NCBI RefSeq assembly: GCF_038002605.1
Contig: NZ_JBBOCT010000001.1
Location: 3,100,001 to 3,164,000, forward strand
From: Bacillus sp. FSL K6-3431
GTDB taxonomy: Bacteria; Bacillota; Bacilli; Bacillales; Bacillaceae_C
Reading direction: 5' to 3'
Length of the DNA: 64,000 nt
Below are positions 1 to 7,795 of the stretch, one piece after another; position 1 is the first letter of the stretch, and each line of letters starts with the position of its first letter. Both the position numbers and the translations under genes were made by a program. Under the pieces are notes generated by a model. The model worked only from the letters and a program-made list of their open reading frames with translations. It was not told the DNA's origin and made no database searches.

Positions 1-154
1 GAAATTGTAGATTTGCTTCTGGTTCTGTAATGGAGTAATAATCACGGATTAGCCGCACATAACCATGCCCCATTTTCTCAGGATCTTCTCTTCTCCCAGC
101 ATCTGTAATGCTATCACCAATCAAAACTATTTTATCGTCATTGTTGAAGTTCAA
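1..154 (-). CDS. GDSL/SGNH-family lipase or esterase, 5' part only
   Basis: This is the N-terminal part of an ester hydrolase whose 3' end lies beyond the left edge. Translating the minus strand from a TTG at 154-152 gives about 51 residues reading MNFNNDDKIVLIGDSITDAG followed by RRED and a GHGYVRLIRDYYS stretch. GDSIT is block I of the SGNH hydrolases and holds the catalytic serine, and Gly-His-Gly-Tyr next to Val-Arg-Leu-Ile is common in bacterial members of this family. The TTG start is chosen because an AGGGGGA ribosome binding site lies 7-8 bases upstream (about 162-168) and no in-frame ATG is available. The substrate cannot be judged from this fragment. Confidence 0.8.
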   Translation of the reverse strand, partial: MNFNNDDKIVLIGDSITDAGRREDPEKMGHGYVRLIRDYYSITEPEANLQF

Positions 155-340
155 TATAATATCCCCCTAAAAATATTCATATAAAAATGTAAACAAATAC
201 CCTTTCTTAGCATTTGATTCCCCTGGTATGATACTTACTCATAGTAAACTTTTTCACCACACCCTTTACATTAAGATTTTACATAATAGTATTGTATCGC
301 AATCCACCTGGTATTGTTATACTTTTCTGATTATAACAAA

Positions 341-371
341 CAAAAAAACGACCGAATTATCTTCAGTCGTT
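341..371 (-). terminator. Terminator of the Na/Pi cotransporter gene
   Basis: On the minus strand ACGACTGAA pairs imperfectly with TTCGGTCGT and is followed by a run of seven T. It lies 11 bases after the stop codon of the gene ending at 382. Confidence 0.75.
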
Positions 372-381
372 ACGATTTACC

Positions 382-2004
382 TTATTCTTCATCGAGTAAA
401 TCATCTGCTAGATTGACAGCATGATCGCCAATCCGTTCCAGATTGCTAACAATATCTACATAGATAATACCTGCGGTTCCAGAACATTGATTTTCATTCA
501 ATCTTTTTATATGCTTTTTGCGGAGATCACGCTCCATTTTATCAATCAACTTCTCATTTTCTAATACTGCTTTCGCTTGTTCAACATCATTTGTCTCAAT
601 CGTTTTGATTGATTGTCTAATAGTTGAAGTCGTCAGGTCAAACATTTCATCTAGATCAGCCATTGCTGAGTCAGAAAATTTAACCTTACTATTTATTTGG
701 TGATCCACAAGTTCCATGATATTTTCCATATGATCTCCAATACGCTCAAGATCCATCACTGTATTCATAAGTGTGTGATGTTGCTTAATATCCTGATCTG
801 ATAAGGAATGATATGAAATTTGGACCATATATTCAGTAATTTTCTTATCCAGATTATTAAGTGCGTCTTCGATTTGTGGAATTAGTTCACGATGTTTTTT
901 ACTTTGTGTTTTATAATAATGGCCAGCTTCCACAATCCCTTGTTCTGCAAGCTCCGCCATTCTTATCACTTCTTTTTTGGCTTGTCCAAGCGCTACAGAA
1001 GGTGATTGACGAATAAACTGTTCCCCAAGGTGAACTGGTTTATGTTCAATTGTTCTTTCCTCACCTGGTACTAGCTTCGTTACAATCCAAGCCAATCCAG
1101 CAATAAATGGGAATTGAATAATTGTATTGGATATATTAAACGTCCCGTGTGCAAAAGCAAGCGTCATTTTAGGATTTAGCCCTAGAGAAGCTTGAAAATA
1201 TTCGATTAGAGCAGTGAAAGGTACTAAAAGAATTAAAACTAGAATTGTCCCAATCACGTTAAACATAACATGTGTTAATGCAGCGCGCTTTGCAGCAATT
1301 GAAGCACCGATCGAAGCCAATACAGCTGTTATCGTTGTTCCAATATTATCGCCGAATAAAACCGGCAATGCAGCATGTAAGTTGATTGCACCTTGATCGA
1401 ACAATGTTTGTAGCAATCCTATCGCAGCTGAAGAACTTTGAATGATAACTGTTAAAATAACTCCGATTAATACTCCTAATAATGGATTATCACTCATGCT
1501 AACTGTTAAATCAGTAAACATTTTAGCGTCTTGAAGTGGCTCCATTCCATCGCCCATTAATTTGAGACCAAAAAACAAAGCTCCAAAGCCAAAGAAAACT
1601 TGCCCAAAATTATTTACTTTATGATTTTTAAAGAAGAAGATTAGGAAAGCTCCTAATGCAATGATTGGTAGCGAGTACTCGGATATATTAATACCGATAA
1701 TAAACGCGGTTGTTGTTGTACCAATATTTGCGCCCATAATGACGCCTATCGCTTGCCTTAAAGTCATGAAACCTGCCGTTACTAAACCGATGGTCAAAAC
1801 GGTTGTTCCAGAACTGGTTTGTAGCAAGGTAGTGACAACGATACCAGTTAAAACTCCCATGATCGGTTTTGTCGTGAATCTATCTAATAGATCTCTGAGT
1901 CCATCTCCTGCAACTTTTTGAAGCCCATCTCCCATGGATTTAATTCCATACAAGAAGATCCCCAAACCACCAACAAACGTAAATATCACTGTCTGCAAAT
2001 CCAT
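382..2004 (-). CDS. Na/Pi cotransporter family protein with C-terminal PhoU-like domain
   Basis: A membrane protein of about 540 residues predicted to bring in phosphate with sodium. The N-terminal ~330 residues carry two inverted Na/Pi-cotransporter repeats: GGLGIFLYGIKSMGDGL with LLQTSSGTT in the first, and IIQSSSAAIGLLQTL in the second. The paired QSS-type motifs are the substrate/sodium signature of the NptA/SLC34 family. Residues ~350-540 form helical PhoU-like repeats with two ERIGDH motifs, a fusion common in bacterial members. I chose the ATG at 2004 over the upstream ATG at 2022 because AAGGA sits 8 bases before it, whereas the first ATG has no ribosome binding site. The gene stands alone, with its own terminator, divergent from the PfpI gene. 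Transport is inferred from the family; some relatives may move other anions. Confidence 0.88.
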   Translation of the reverse strand: MDLQTVIFTFVGGLGIFLYGIKSMGDGLQKVAGDGLRDLLDRFTTKPIMGVLTGIVVTTLLQTSSGTTVLTIGLVTAGFMTLRQAIGVIMGANIGTTTTAFIIGINISEYSLPIIALGAFLIFFFKNHKVNNFGQVFFGFGALFFGLKLMGDGMEPLQDAKMFTDLTVSMSDNPLLGVLIGVILTVIIQSSSAAIGLLQTLFDQGAINLHAALPVLFGDNIGTTITAVLASIGASIAAKRAALTHVMFNVIGTILVLILLVPFTALIEYFQASLGLNPKMTLAFAHGTFNISNTIIQFPFIAGLAWIVTKLVPGEERTIEHKPVHLGEQFIRQSPSVALGQAKKEVIRMAELAEQGIVEAGHYYKTQSKKHRELIPQIEDALNNLDKKITEYMVQISYHSLSDQDIKQHHTLMNTVMDLERIGDHMENIMELVDHQINSKVKFSDSAMADLDEMFDLTTSTIRQSIKTIETNDVEQAKAVLENEKLIDKMERDLRKKHIKRLNENQCSGTAGIIYVDIVSNLERIGDHAVNLADDLLDEE

Positions 2005-2269
2005 CTCTTCATTCCTTTTCATCGTATTCGCTTATATTTCCGCAAACTTCATACCCTTATTCATATTAATGAAAGATTAGACAATTGTAAACAATAAGTT
2101 ACCCTCTGTTAAACTAAGGAAAAAAGGCTATAGTAAAGGAGATACAGGTAAGCGATTACATAAAATTGAATGAATGCGATTTGATATAACGAAGGACCTT
2201 CTTCGATGAATTTCGACTCAGATTGATGTATGGTTATTTGTTAGTACCTATATGACAGGAGGAATAAGA

Positions 2270-2794
2270 ATGAGATTACAAAATAAAAAAGTAATTGCGC
2301 TTATCGAAGACGAATTCGAGGACTTGGAACTTTGGTATCCTATCTTAAGACTTCAAGAAGAAGGCGCAGAAGTTCATTTAGTAGGAAAAGAAGCCCACAA
2401 AAAGTATATAGGTAAATATGGCGTCCCTGCACAATCTGACTATTCTTTCTCAGAAATACGCGCAGAAGATTATGATGCGATACTTGTCCCTGGTGGCTGG
2501 GCACCAGATAAATTAAGAAGATATGAAGAAGTGCTAGAATTTGTCCGTGTGATGGATAAAGCAAAAAAGCCAATTGGTCAAATTTGTCATGCAGGTTGGG
2601 TGCTTATTTCCGCTAAAATCCTCTCTGGTAAAAAAGTAACGAGCACTCCCGGCATCAAAGATGATATGACAAACGCTGGTGCAATGTGGAGTGATGAAGC
2701 AGTTGTTGTCGATGGGCATTTAATCTCTAGCCGTCGCCCACCTGATTTACCTCCATACGTTAAGGCCTTCGCTGATATATTAGCTGAACAATAG
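2270..2794 (+). CDS. PfpI/DJ-1 family protein (class I glutamine amidotransferase-like)
   Basis: A cytoplasmic protein of 174 residues with the DJ-1/PfpI fold. It shows the family features in order: VIALIEDEFEDLEL with the acidic residue that pairs with the catalytic cysteine, AILVPGGWAPD, and the nucleophile elbow GQICHAGWVLISA with Cys in the ICHAG motif, then SRRPPDLP near the end. Relatives include general stress protein 18 (YfkM) and YraA of Bacillus; activities reported in the family are protease, chaperone and glyoxalase/deglycase. The start at 2270 is preceded by AGGAGG at a 7-base distance; an earlier in-frame ATG at 2252 would place that ribosome binding site inside the gene. It converges on parR and shares a terminator with it. 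Confidence 0.88.
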   Translation: MRLQNKKVIALIEDEFEDLELWYPILRLQEEGAEVHLVGKEAHKKYIGKYGVPAQSDYSFSEIRAEDYDAILVPGGWAPDKLRRYEEVLEFVRVMDKAKKPIGQICHAGWVLISAKILSGKKVTSTPGIKDDMTNAGAMWSDEAVVVDGHLISSRRPPDLPPYVKAFADILAEQ

Positions 2795-2801
2795 CATAGT
2801 C

Positions 2802-2843
2802 AAAAAGCGGCCGAACATATTAATTGTTCAGCCGCACTTTTTA
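2802..2843. terminator. Bidirectional terminator between PfpI gene and parR
   Basis: GCGGC (2807-2811) and GAACA (2813-2817) pair with TGTTC (2825-2829) and GCCGC (2831-2835), flanked by A5 on one side and T5 on the other. It can end both the plus-strand PfpI gene and the minus-strand parMR operon. Confidence 0.85.
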
Positions 2844-2844
2844 T

Positions 2845-3438
2845 TTACTTATTCATCCGCGATAGAAAGTCATCCAAAAGATCATTAGATGTTTCTTCTA
2901 CTGAATCATCTTCTATTGATGTAGAATGTTCTTCTCTTGCTTTATTCCAATCAAAGTTCATCATATCATCTTCAAAACCATCTTGAGTGCTCTCAAAATC
3001 CTGTTCGTCATGACTTTTATTAGTTATTACCTGATCCTCTTCTGGATATTCATTTTCACTCTCTTGAAGAAATAATGCCTCGTCAATATCCAAGGAGTTG
3101 CTGTTTAAAGTTGCTAAAACAGACGTCGCACGCAACGGATCAGCTAATAAGTGGTGGATTATGTTTCCTATCAATGCTTCAGAATGAGTATGTTTAAGCC
3201 AATTTCTTTGTTCTTTCGTTAATTGCTTTGGAAGTGGGATCGTAATAGTTTCTCTTTCGCTCGATAGAGAGTTATTCACTCCTTCGACAACAAACTCAGC
3301 AATTTTACTAGAAAAGTTTCTTCTCTCTGTCTCTTTTAATCTTTGCAACTTCATTAATATATGATCTGGCATGTCAGAAGGCAGACGAAATGTAATCGCC
3401 TGTCCTCTCTGTATCCCGGTCGTCCCCTTTTTCATCAT
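2845..3438 (-). CDS. parR: ParR-like DNA-binding adaptor of a ParMRC segregation system
   Basis: Predicted adaptor that binds the centromere and links it to the ParM filament (197 residues). Residues ~12-57 look like a ribbon-helix-helix: AITFRLPSDMP as the beta strand, then HILMKLQRLKETERRNFSSKIAEF as the two helices. A predicted helical middle part follows, then a long acidic, low-complexity linker (~125-180), and the protein ends with NDLLDDFLSRMNK, an amphipathic segment. In plasmid R1, the ParR C-terminus contacts ParM, so this tail is the likely ParM-binding part (inference). It starts 12 bases after the ParM stop, so the two are co-transcribed. ATG at 3438 is followed by a second ATG at 3435; either could be used. 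No strong sequence identity to a named ParR is claimed; the call rests on fold features and gene order. Confidence 0.7.
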   Translation of the reverse strand: MMKKGTTGIQRGQAITFRLPSDMPDHILMKLQRLKETERRNFSSKIAEFVVEGVNNSLSSERETITIPLPKQLTKEQRNWLKHTHSEALIGNIIHHLLADPLRATSVLATLNSNSLDIDEALFLQESENEYPEEDQVITNKSHDEQDFESTQDGFEDDMMNFDWNKAREEHSTSIEDDSVEETSNDLLDDFLSRMNK

Positions 3439-3450
3439 GGAATCATCCTA

Positions 3451-4635
3451 TTAATTTTTCACCGTTTTTCTTTCTGGCTCTTTAACTATCATTTCTTTTT
3501 TGTTTTTTCTTGAAAAATCAGAGATTAATTTATAATAAGCATTAGCCATCATCCAAATACTCTCTTTTTCATCTTCGAAAAATTCAATATTGTATCCATC
3601 TAAACTATTATTTAATGCCTTAATATAATCTTTTAAAACCATCGATCCGCCACCAACAAAATAGCAGATTTCTGTTTGTGAGTTTTTCTGCCAGATATTA
3701 CGTAAATGACGATATTCCTTCTTCGCTAGCTCAAGAAGAATTCTGTCCGTTATATCATGAACACTTGTCCGACTTCCTTTTACCATAATATGATTTCTAT
3801 TATTATTTTTCGTAATAATTTCTACCACATCTCTACGGCTATCTAATTCGACACCATGCTTTGATCTGATTTCTTCTCTGATCGCTTCTAATGATTCTGA
3901 TACTCCTAAGTTAAATCCTTGCGCTTTATCATCGTCCACATTCCGGTTTTTAATAACCGCAATATCCGTTGATAACCCACCAATGTCTTGAATAAGTATT
4001 CTTTTATCAATTAAGTCTTTATTAATAATATTCAAGTCATTATCCATTACAAGATTAATAAAAGCAGCGAATCCTTCAGGGTATACCTTTACTTCATCAA
4101 ATTTAATATTCACTTTTAAACCTTGATATTGAGGAGTCACTAAAAACTCAACTTGATGAACCGATCCTAAAAGCTGGGAGCGATAGCCAACATCTTTTCC
4201 TTCTTTCACCTCACGAAGGGGCAAACCAGTTCCAAGTGTGTAATTTGCATCAATAACATTATTTGTTTTTTGGAATACTTTTGAATTTTTTTCATTAACA
4301 GCATCAAGCGCCAACGAAGCAAATAGCATAACCAGCGTTTGATCCTCTTCTGATTTACTGCTCCCCGGATCTAATTCAGTTGAATTATCACTCTTCGTAG
4401 CTAAATTACCAACACGATAAATCACATTATTCTCTTTTAAGGCTGGAGAGTGAACCCTAATATGAATCCCATCTAATGGTGATTTTGCATCTAATTCTTC
4501 AATTCCTATAACTGGTCTATCTTCTCTATCTCTTGCAATGACATTCGGTATGTATAGCTCAGAATCTAATTTCCCAAAAAGCGCCTTTATCGAATCGTTA
4601 CCAACATCAATCGCTGCAATTCTTGAATTGCCCAT
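3451..4635 (-). CDS. parM: ParM/StbA-like actin-type ATPase, segregation filament
   Basis: A 394-residue actin-fold protein expected to form ATP-driven filaments that push DNA copies apart. The actin signature is visible: phosphate-1 IAAIDVGNDSIKALFG at the N-terminus, phosphate-2 ILIQDIGGLSTDIAVI near residue 215, and the adenosine motif CYFVGGGSMVL near residue 325. A hydrophilic basic tail (RKNKKEMIVKEPERKTVKN) ends it. It belongs with the plasmid ParM/Alp7A/AlfA group rather than chromosomal MreB, because length and motif spacing fit StbA/ParM and the next gene encodes a ribbon-helix-helix protein. AGGGTGG lies just before the ATG. The order repeat array, parM, parR is the same as in plasmid R1. 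Its presence between ordinary housekeeping-type genes is unusual; see findings. Confidence 0.8.
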   Translation of the reverse strand: MGNSRIAAIDVGNDSIKALFGKLDSELYIPNVIARDREDRPVIGIEELDAKSPLDGIHIRVHSPALKENNVIYRVGNLATKSDNSTELDPGSSKSEEDQTLVMLFASLALDAVNEKNSKVFQKTNNVIDANYTLGTGLPLREVKEGKDVGYRSQLLGSVHQVEFLVTPQYQGLKVNIKFDEVKVYPEGFAAFINLVMDNDLNIINKDLIDKRILIQDIGGLSTDIAVIKNRNVDDDKAQGFNLGVSESLEAIREEIRSKHGVELDSRRDVVEIITKNNNRNHIMVKGSRTSVHDITDRILLELAKKEYRHLRNIWQKNSQTEICYFVGGGSMVLKDYIKALNNSLDGYNIEFFEDEKESIWMMANAYYKLISDFSRKNKKEMIVKEPERKTVKN

Positions 4636-4689
4636 TAAACCACCCTTTTCTATAATTAATTGAAAATCACTATAATATTAACAATAAAG

Positions 4690-4870
4690 GAAATGTATAC
4701 ATACGTCAATTACGCACATAAAGAAAACAAATACGTACACATGTTTACTTTAGTGTATACACGTATACATATCAGCGTACACCTTGATACCGTTGATTGC
4801 GTACAGTTTTGTATACAAGTTTACACTTATGAACACACAATGAAAACATATTGTTTACTTGTACACATAA
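4690..4870. promoter_or_regulatory. Candidate parC centromere/operator: array of GTAYAC repeats
   Basis: Upstream of parM the core GTATAC, GTACAC or GTACAG occurs eight times within about 175 bases, starting at 4695, 4735, 4755, 4763, 4777, 4801, 4811 and 4861. One copy is the ten-base palindrome GTGTATACAC (4753-4762). Related half-sites such as TACGCACA (4711-4718) lie between them. The stretch has no convincing gene. In R1-type systems parC is a repeat array that also contains the par promoter and is bound by ParR; position and repeat content match. Binding is inferred. Confidence 0.65.
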
Positions 4871-4886
4871 TTGCAAACATCAAAAA

Positions 4887-4933
4887 TAAAAAAAAAAAAA
4901 AAAGAAACAACTAATATGGAAATTAATTGTTTC
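4887..4933 (-). terminator. Terminator overlapping the rluF stop codon
   Basis: On the minus strand GAAACAA (4927-4933) pairs with TTGTTTC (4904-4910), followed by an uninterrupted run of 16 T (4888-4903). The hairpin includes the last codons and the stop of the pseudouridine synthase gene and insulates it from parMR. Confidence 0.8.
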
Positions 4934-5636
4934 TTGCGTGTTTGAATTTCTGAACCTCATCCTCCGTTAGATTCCTCCATTGACCAAGTTCCAATCCTTT
5001 AAGAGTAATATGTGCTACACGAACCCGTTGCAACTTATATACCTGGTAATCAAATTGAGTGCACATTCTGCGAATTTGCCTATTTAAACCTTGAGATAGC
5101 GTAATTTTAAAACTACGATTATTTAATTGTAGAACCTTACACTTTTTAGTCGTAGTATATTCATTTTTAACAGGATTGTATATTTCCACTCCATCGGACA
5201 TGCCTTCAATAAAAGACGGAGTAATCTCTTTATTTACCATTACAATATAATCTTTTTCATGGTTATTTTCTTCTCGTAAAATTTCATTGACAATATTTCC
5301 ATCACTTGTTAGTAGAATCAACCCTTCCGACTCTTTATCAAGTCTGCCAATCGGAAATATTCGCTGATCGTGATTGATAAAATCAACAATATTTCCATCG
5401 ATATGTTGTTCTGTAGTGCTAGTTATACCTGGTGGCTTATTTAAGGCAATATACACTTCTTCCTCTTTCTTTTGCACTAATACCTTCCCATCTACTTCAA
5501 CCACATCTCTATCATCTACCGCTAGTCCTAATGTAGCTACTTCTCCATTGACTACTACCTTCCCTTGTGCAATTAAATCATCTGCCTTTCTACGCGAACA
5601 AAGCCCTGTCGAACTAATAAATTTATTTAATCTCAT
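4923..5636 (-). CDS. rluF: RsuA/RluB/RluF-family rRNA pseudouridine synthase, RluF-like
   Basis: A 237-residue enzyme that isomerises uridine to pseudouridine in rRNA. An S4 RNA-binding domain comes first (MRLNKFISSTGLCSRRKADD, then VVVNGEVA), followed by the catalytic domain with YIALNKPPGITSTT and FPIGRLDKESEGLILLTSDG, in which Asp of GRLD is the nucleophile. LSQGLNRQIRRMC is the usual later motif. The long YIVMVNKEITPSFIEGMSDG segment and the overall pattern resemble RluF (23S U2604 in E. coli) more than RluB or RsuA; the exact uridine is not provable here. I start at the ATG at 5636 because GAGGAG is 7 bases upstream, while the ATG at 5642 is too close to it. It is a single-gene unit. Confidence 0.85.
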   Translation of the reverse strand: MRLNKFISSTGLCSRRKADDLIAQGKVVVNGEVATLGLAVDDRDVVEVDGKVLVQKKEEEVYIALNKPPGITSTTEQHIDGNIVDFINHDQRIFPIGRLDKESEGLILLTSDGNIVNEILREENNHEKDYIVMVNKEITPSFIEGMSDGVEIYNPVKNEYTTTKKCKVLQLNNRSFKITLSQGLNRQIRRMCTQFDYQVYKLQRVRVAHITLKGLELGQWRNLTEDEVQKFKHARNN

Positions 5637-5859
5637 ATACATGCTCCTCTGATGATCGCTTTTTCAATGCAAATAATATTGCAATCATTCTTGTGATGGG
5701 ATAATTATCTTATAGTGTAAAAATAGCAAACATCGCAACATAGAACAAACATTAACCTCCCCTACCCTTTTCCTTAGTAAACGAAAGACAGATTGTTGGA
5801 CGCGGCATTATAAAAGCCGTATCCTTCTCGTATAGATATACCTTTAAGGAGGAAAAAGG

Positions 5860-6876
5860 ATGAGTTTAACTCAAACAAGGCTTTTCCACGATATTCCATT
5901 ATCCGTTCTAGATTTAGCCCCTATCATTGAGGGAAGCAATGCAGAACAGTCATTTATAAATAGTGTCGAATTAGCACAATACACCGAGAATTTAGGCTTT
6001 AATCGTTACTGGCTTGCCGAACACCATAATATGCCCGGTATAGCGAGCTCTGCAACATCGGTACTCATTGGACATATTGCCGGTGCAACAAAGAGGATTC
6101 GTGTTGGAGCAGGTGGAGTCATGCTACCCAACCATGCTACCCTAGTCATCGCAGAGCAGTTTGGGACACTAGAAGCTCTATATCCTGGACGGATTGATCT
6201 TGGTCTTGGCCGTGCTCCAGGAAGTGATCAGGCGACCGCACATGCATTACGAAGAACTTTAAGTAGAGGTGCGGAAGAATTTCCACAGCAATTGGAAGAA
6301 CTTCAAGCATACTTTAAGTACAATCCTTCTGCTCGTGTACGTGCTATCCCCGGAGAAGGACTTGAAATACCGATATGGCTTCTTGGCTCAAGCGGCTTTA
6401 GCGCCCAGCTTGCAGCGCAAAAAGGCTTACCATTTTCCTTTGCAAGTCATTTTGCACCGGATTATACATTGCCTGCACTTGAGCTTTATCGCGATAACTT
6501 TCAACCATCAGATGCTTTCAAGAAGCCATACGCAATGGTAGGCGTCAATGTAATTGCTGCAGATACAGATGAAAAAGCACGTTGGCTAGCAACCTCACAA
6601 CAACAACAATTTTTAAGCTTAGTCAGAGGGCAGCCAACGAAACTAAAACCACCTGTTGATCATATCAATGATGTCTCAAGCGAGCTTGAGCGCTCATCTA
6701 TCGGAAGAACGCTCGATCCACGCTCAACCATTGTCGGTAATCCCGAAACCGTTAGACAGGGACTCAAACGCTTCTTAGATGAAACGAAAGCAGATGAAAT
6801 CATCATCAACTCGCAAATCTTCCATCAAGAAGACCGTCTAAGATCATATGAAATCATTTCAGAGATGATGGAGTAA
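5860..6876 (+). CDS. LLM-class flavin-dependent oxidoreductase (luciferase-like, MsnO8 type)
   Basis: A 338-residue bacterial-luciferase-fold monooxygenase that would use reduced FMN. Family features: [10 protein letters not shown] at the start, [18 protein letters not shown] (the AEHHN motif near the flavin site), [14 protein letters not shown], and [17 protein letters not shown], a combination typical of the MsnO8/YwcH/YceB group in bacilli. Length is normal. The start is supported by AAGGAGG seven bases before the ATG. It is monocistronic with a hairpin terminator. The substrate is unknown and nothing in the neighbourhood suggests one. Confidence 0.9.
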   Translation: MSLTQTRLFHDIPLSVLDLAPIIEGSNAEQSFINSVELAQYTENLGFNRYWLAEHHNMPGIASSATSVLIGHIAGATKRIRVGAGGVMLPNHATLVIAEQFGTLEALYPGRIDLGLGRAPGSDQATAHALRRTLSRGAEEFPQQLEELQAYFKYNPSARVRAIPGEGLEIPIWLLGSSGFSAQLAAQKGLPFSFASHFAPDYTLPALELYRDNFQPSDAFKKPYAMVGVNVIAADTDEKARWLATSQQQQFLSLVRGQPTKLKPPVDHINDVSSELERSSIGRTLDPRSTIVGNPETVRQGLKRFLDETKADEIIINSQIFHQEDRLRSYEIISEMME

Positions 6877-6915
6877 ACCCAAGCGATGGCTAGCATCACA
6901 AAATTTTAATACAAA

Positions 6916-6960
6916 AACCAAAAGCTCTCACAAAAATCCTGTGGGGGCTTTTGGCTTTTC
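6916..6960 (+). terminator. Terminator after the LLM oxidoreductase gene
   Basis: CCAAAAGC (6918-6925) pairs with GCTTTTGG (6947-6954), with an inner TCACA/TGTGG extension, and is followed by CTTTTC. Confidence 0.8.
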
Positions 6961-7121
6961 TGATGCTCACCTTGACAGACAATAGCACACTTAGACTGAT
7001 TTAATAACCTAGTACCCTTTTTCACTTAAAGTTAAAAATTTCATTGTAGGTTCTGACCCTTGTATAGTTTCCAACTGTAGGCTAATTTCAATTTACCAAA
7101 TAGTTAAAATAGTTGAAGATA

Positions 7122-7730
7122 CTATAAATAAGATGGCTTAGTTTCAAACGAAATGGAAGCAACCTTCATTAAAATTAAGGCGGAAAAGCTTCCGGAGAAG
7201 AAAGGAATTAAACCGGGCACTGACTTAAATAACAATCCAATCACTGCTACCCCTAGAATCATAAGAAAAGTTTGTATGGGTCTTCCGAGGGCAATGATAA
7301 AGGAAGATTTTAAATACTCGAGCGTTCTTAGTTGGTAATGAACATATATAGGGAAAATATATATCAAGCAAGCAGCATATATAAAGACAACAAGTAAAAC
7401 AAAGATACCAGCTATATTTAATAGAGGATTATGAGAAGATATAAAAAATCTTACATCAATAAATAACAAAAGACCGATCAAAAAGAATAGGACTCCAATA
7501 ATATTTATCTGCTTAAAATCACTCTTAAATTGCTGATGGAATGTTTTCCACAATGGGATTTCCGTCTCACCTATTAGCCATTTTCGAATGATATAAAACA
7601 TGGCTGAAGTAGCTGGAAAGAGACTGAAAATAAGTAGTCCCAGTACACTGTAGAGAAGCCAAAGTAAATTCACTAATGCTAGTTTCATTGCCCATTCACT
7701 CAACTGGTATAATTTCCCAATTTTCATCAT
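7122..7730 (-). CDS. DUF624/YesL-family membrane protein
   Basis: A 202-residue integral membrane protein of unknown biochemical role. The N-terminal half (LALVNLLWLLYSVLGLLIFS followed by LFPATSAMFYIIRKW) is the YesL/DUF624 signature, and there are about five hydrophobic segments. DUF624 genes usually sit beside LplABC-type sugar importers, and here it is the last gene after the lipoprotein gene, 65 bases downstream with a hairpin between them, so readthrough would give a lower level. AGGAG lies 7 bases before the ATG. A structural or regulatory role in the importer is a reasonable inference but unproven. Confidence 0.85.
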   Translation of the reverse strand: MMKIGKLYQLSEWAMKLALVNLLWLLYSVLGLLIFSLFPATSAMFYIIRKWLIGETEIPLWKTFHQQFKSDFKQINIIGVLFFLIGLLLFIDVRFFISSHNPLLNIAGIFVLLVVFIYAACLIYIFPIYVHYQLRTLEYLKSSFIIALGRPIQTFLMILGVAVIGLLFKSVPGLIPFFSGSFSALILMKVASISFETKPSYL

Positions 7731-7749
7731 TTCTTATCTCCTCTTAATA

Positions 7750-7790
7750 GAAAAAACAGAAAGCCATTAAAAATAGCTTTCTGGCTCTTT
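7750..7790 (-). terminator. Intra-operon hairpin after the solute-binding lipoprotein gene
   Basis: CAGAAAGC (7757-7764) and GCTTTCTG (7776-7783) form a perfect 8-bp stem, followed on the minus strand by six T. It lies between the lipoprotein gene and the DUF624 gene and may be a partial terminator. Confidence 0.7.
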
Positions 7791-7795
7791 TTCCT

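Noticed and set aside
228..416. 62-residue plus-strand open frame
   Set aside because: It crosses the terminator and end of the Na/Pi transporter gene on the other strand, and has no ribosome binding site or recognisable composition.
4660..4914. 84-residue plus-strand open frame upstream of parM
   Set aside because: It runs through the GTAYAC repeats and ends in a poly-Lys stretch made by the poly-A tract; there is no ribosome binding site. It is better explained as the parC region.
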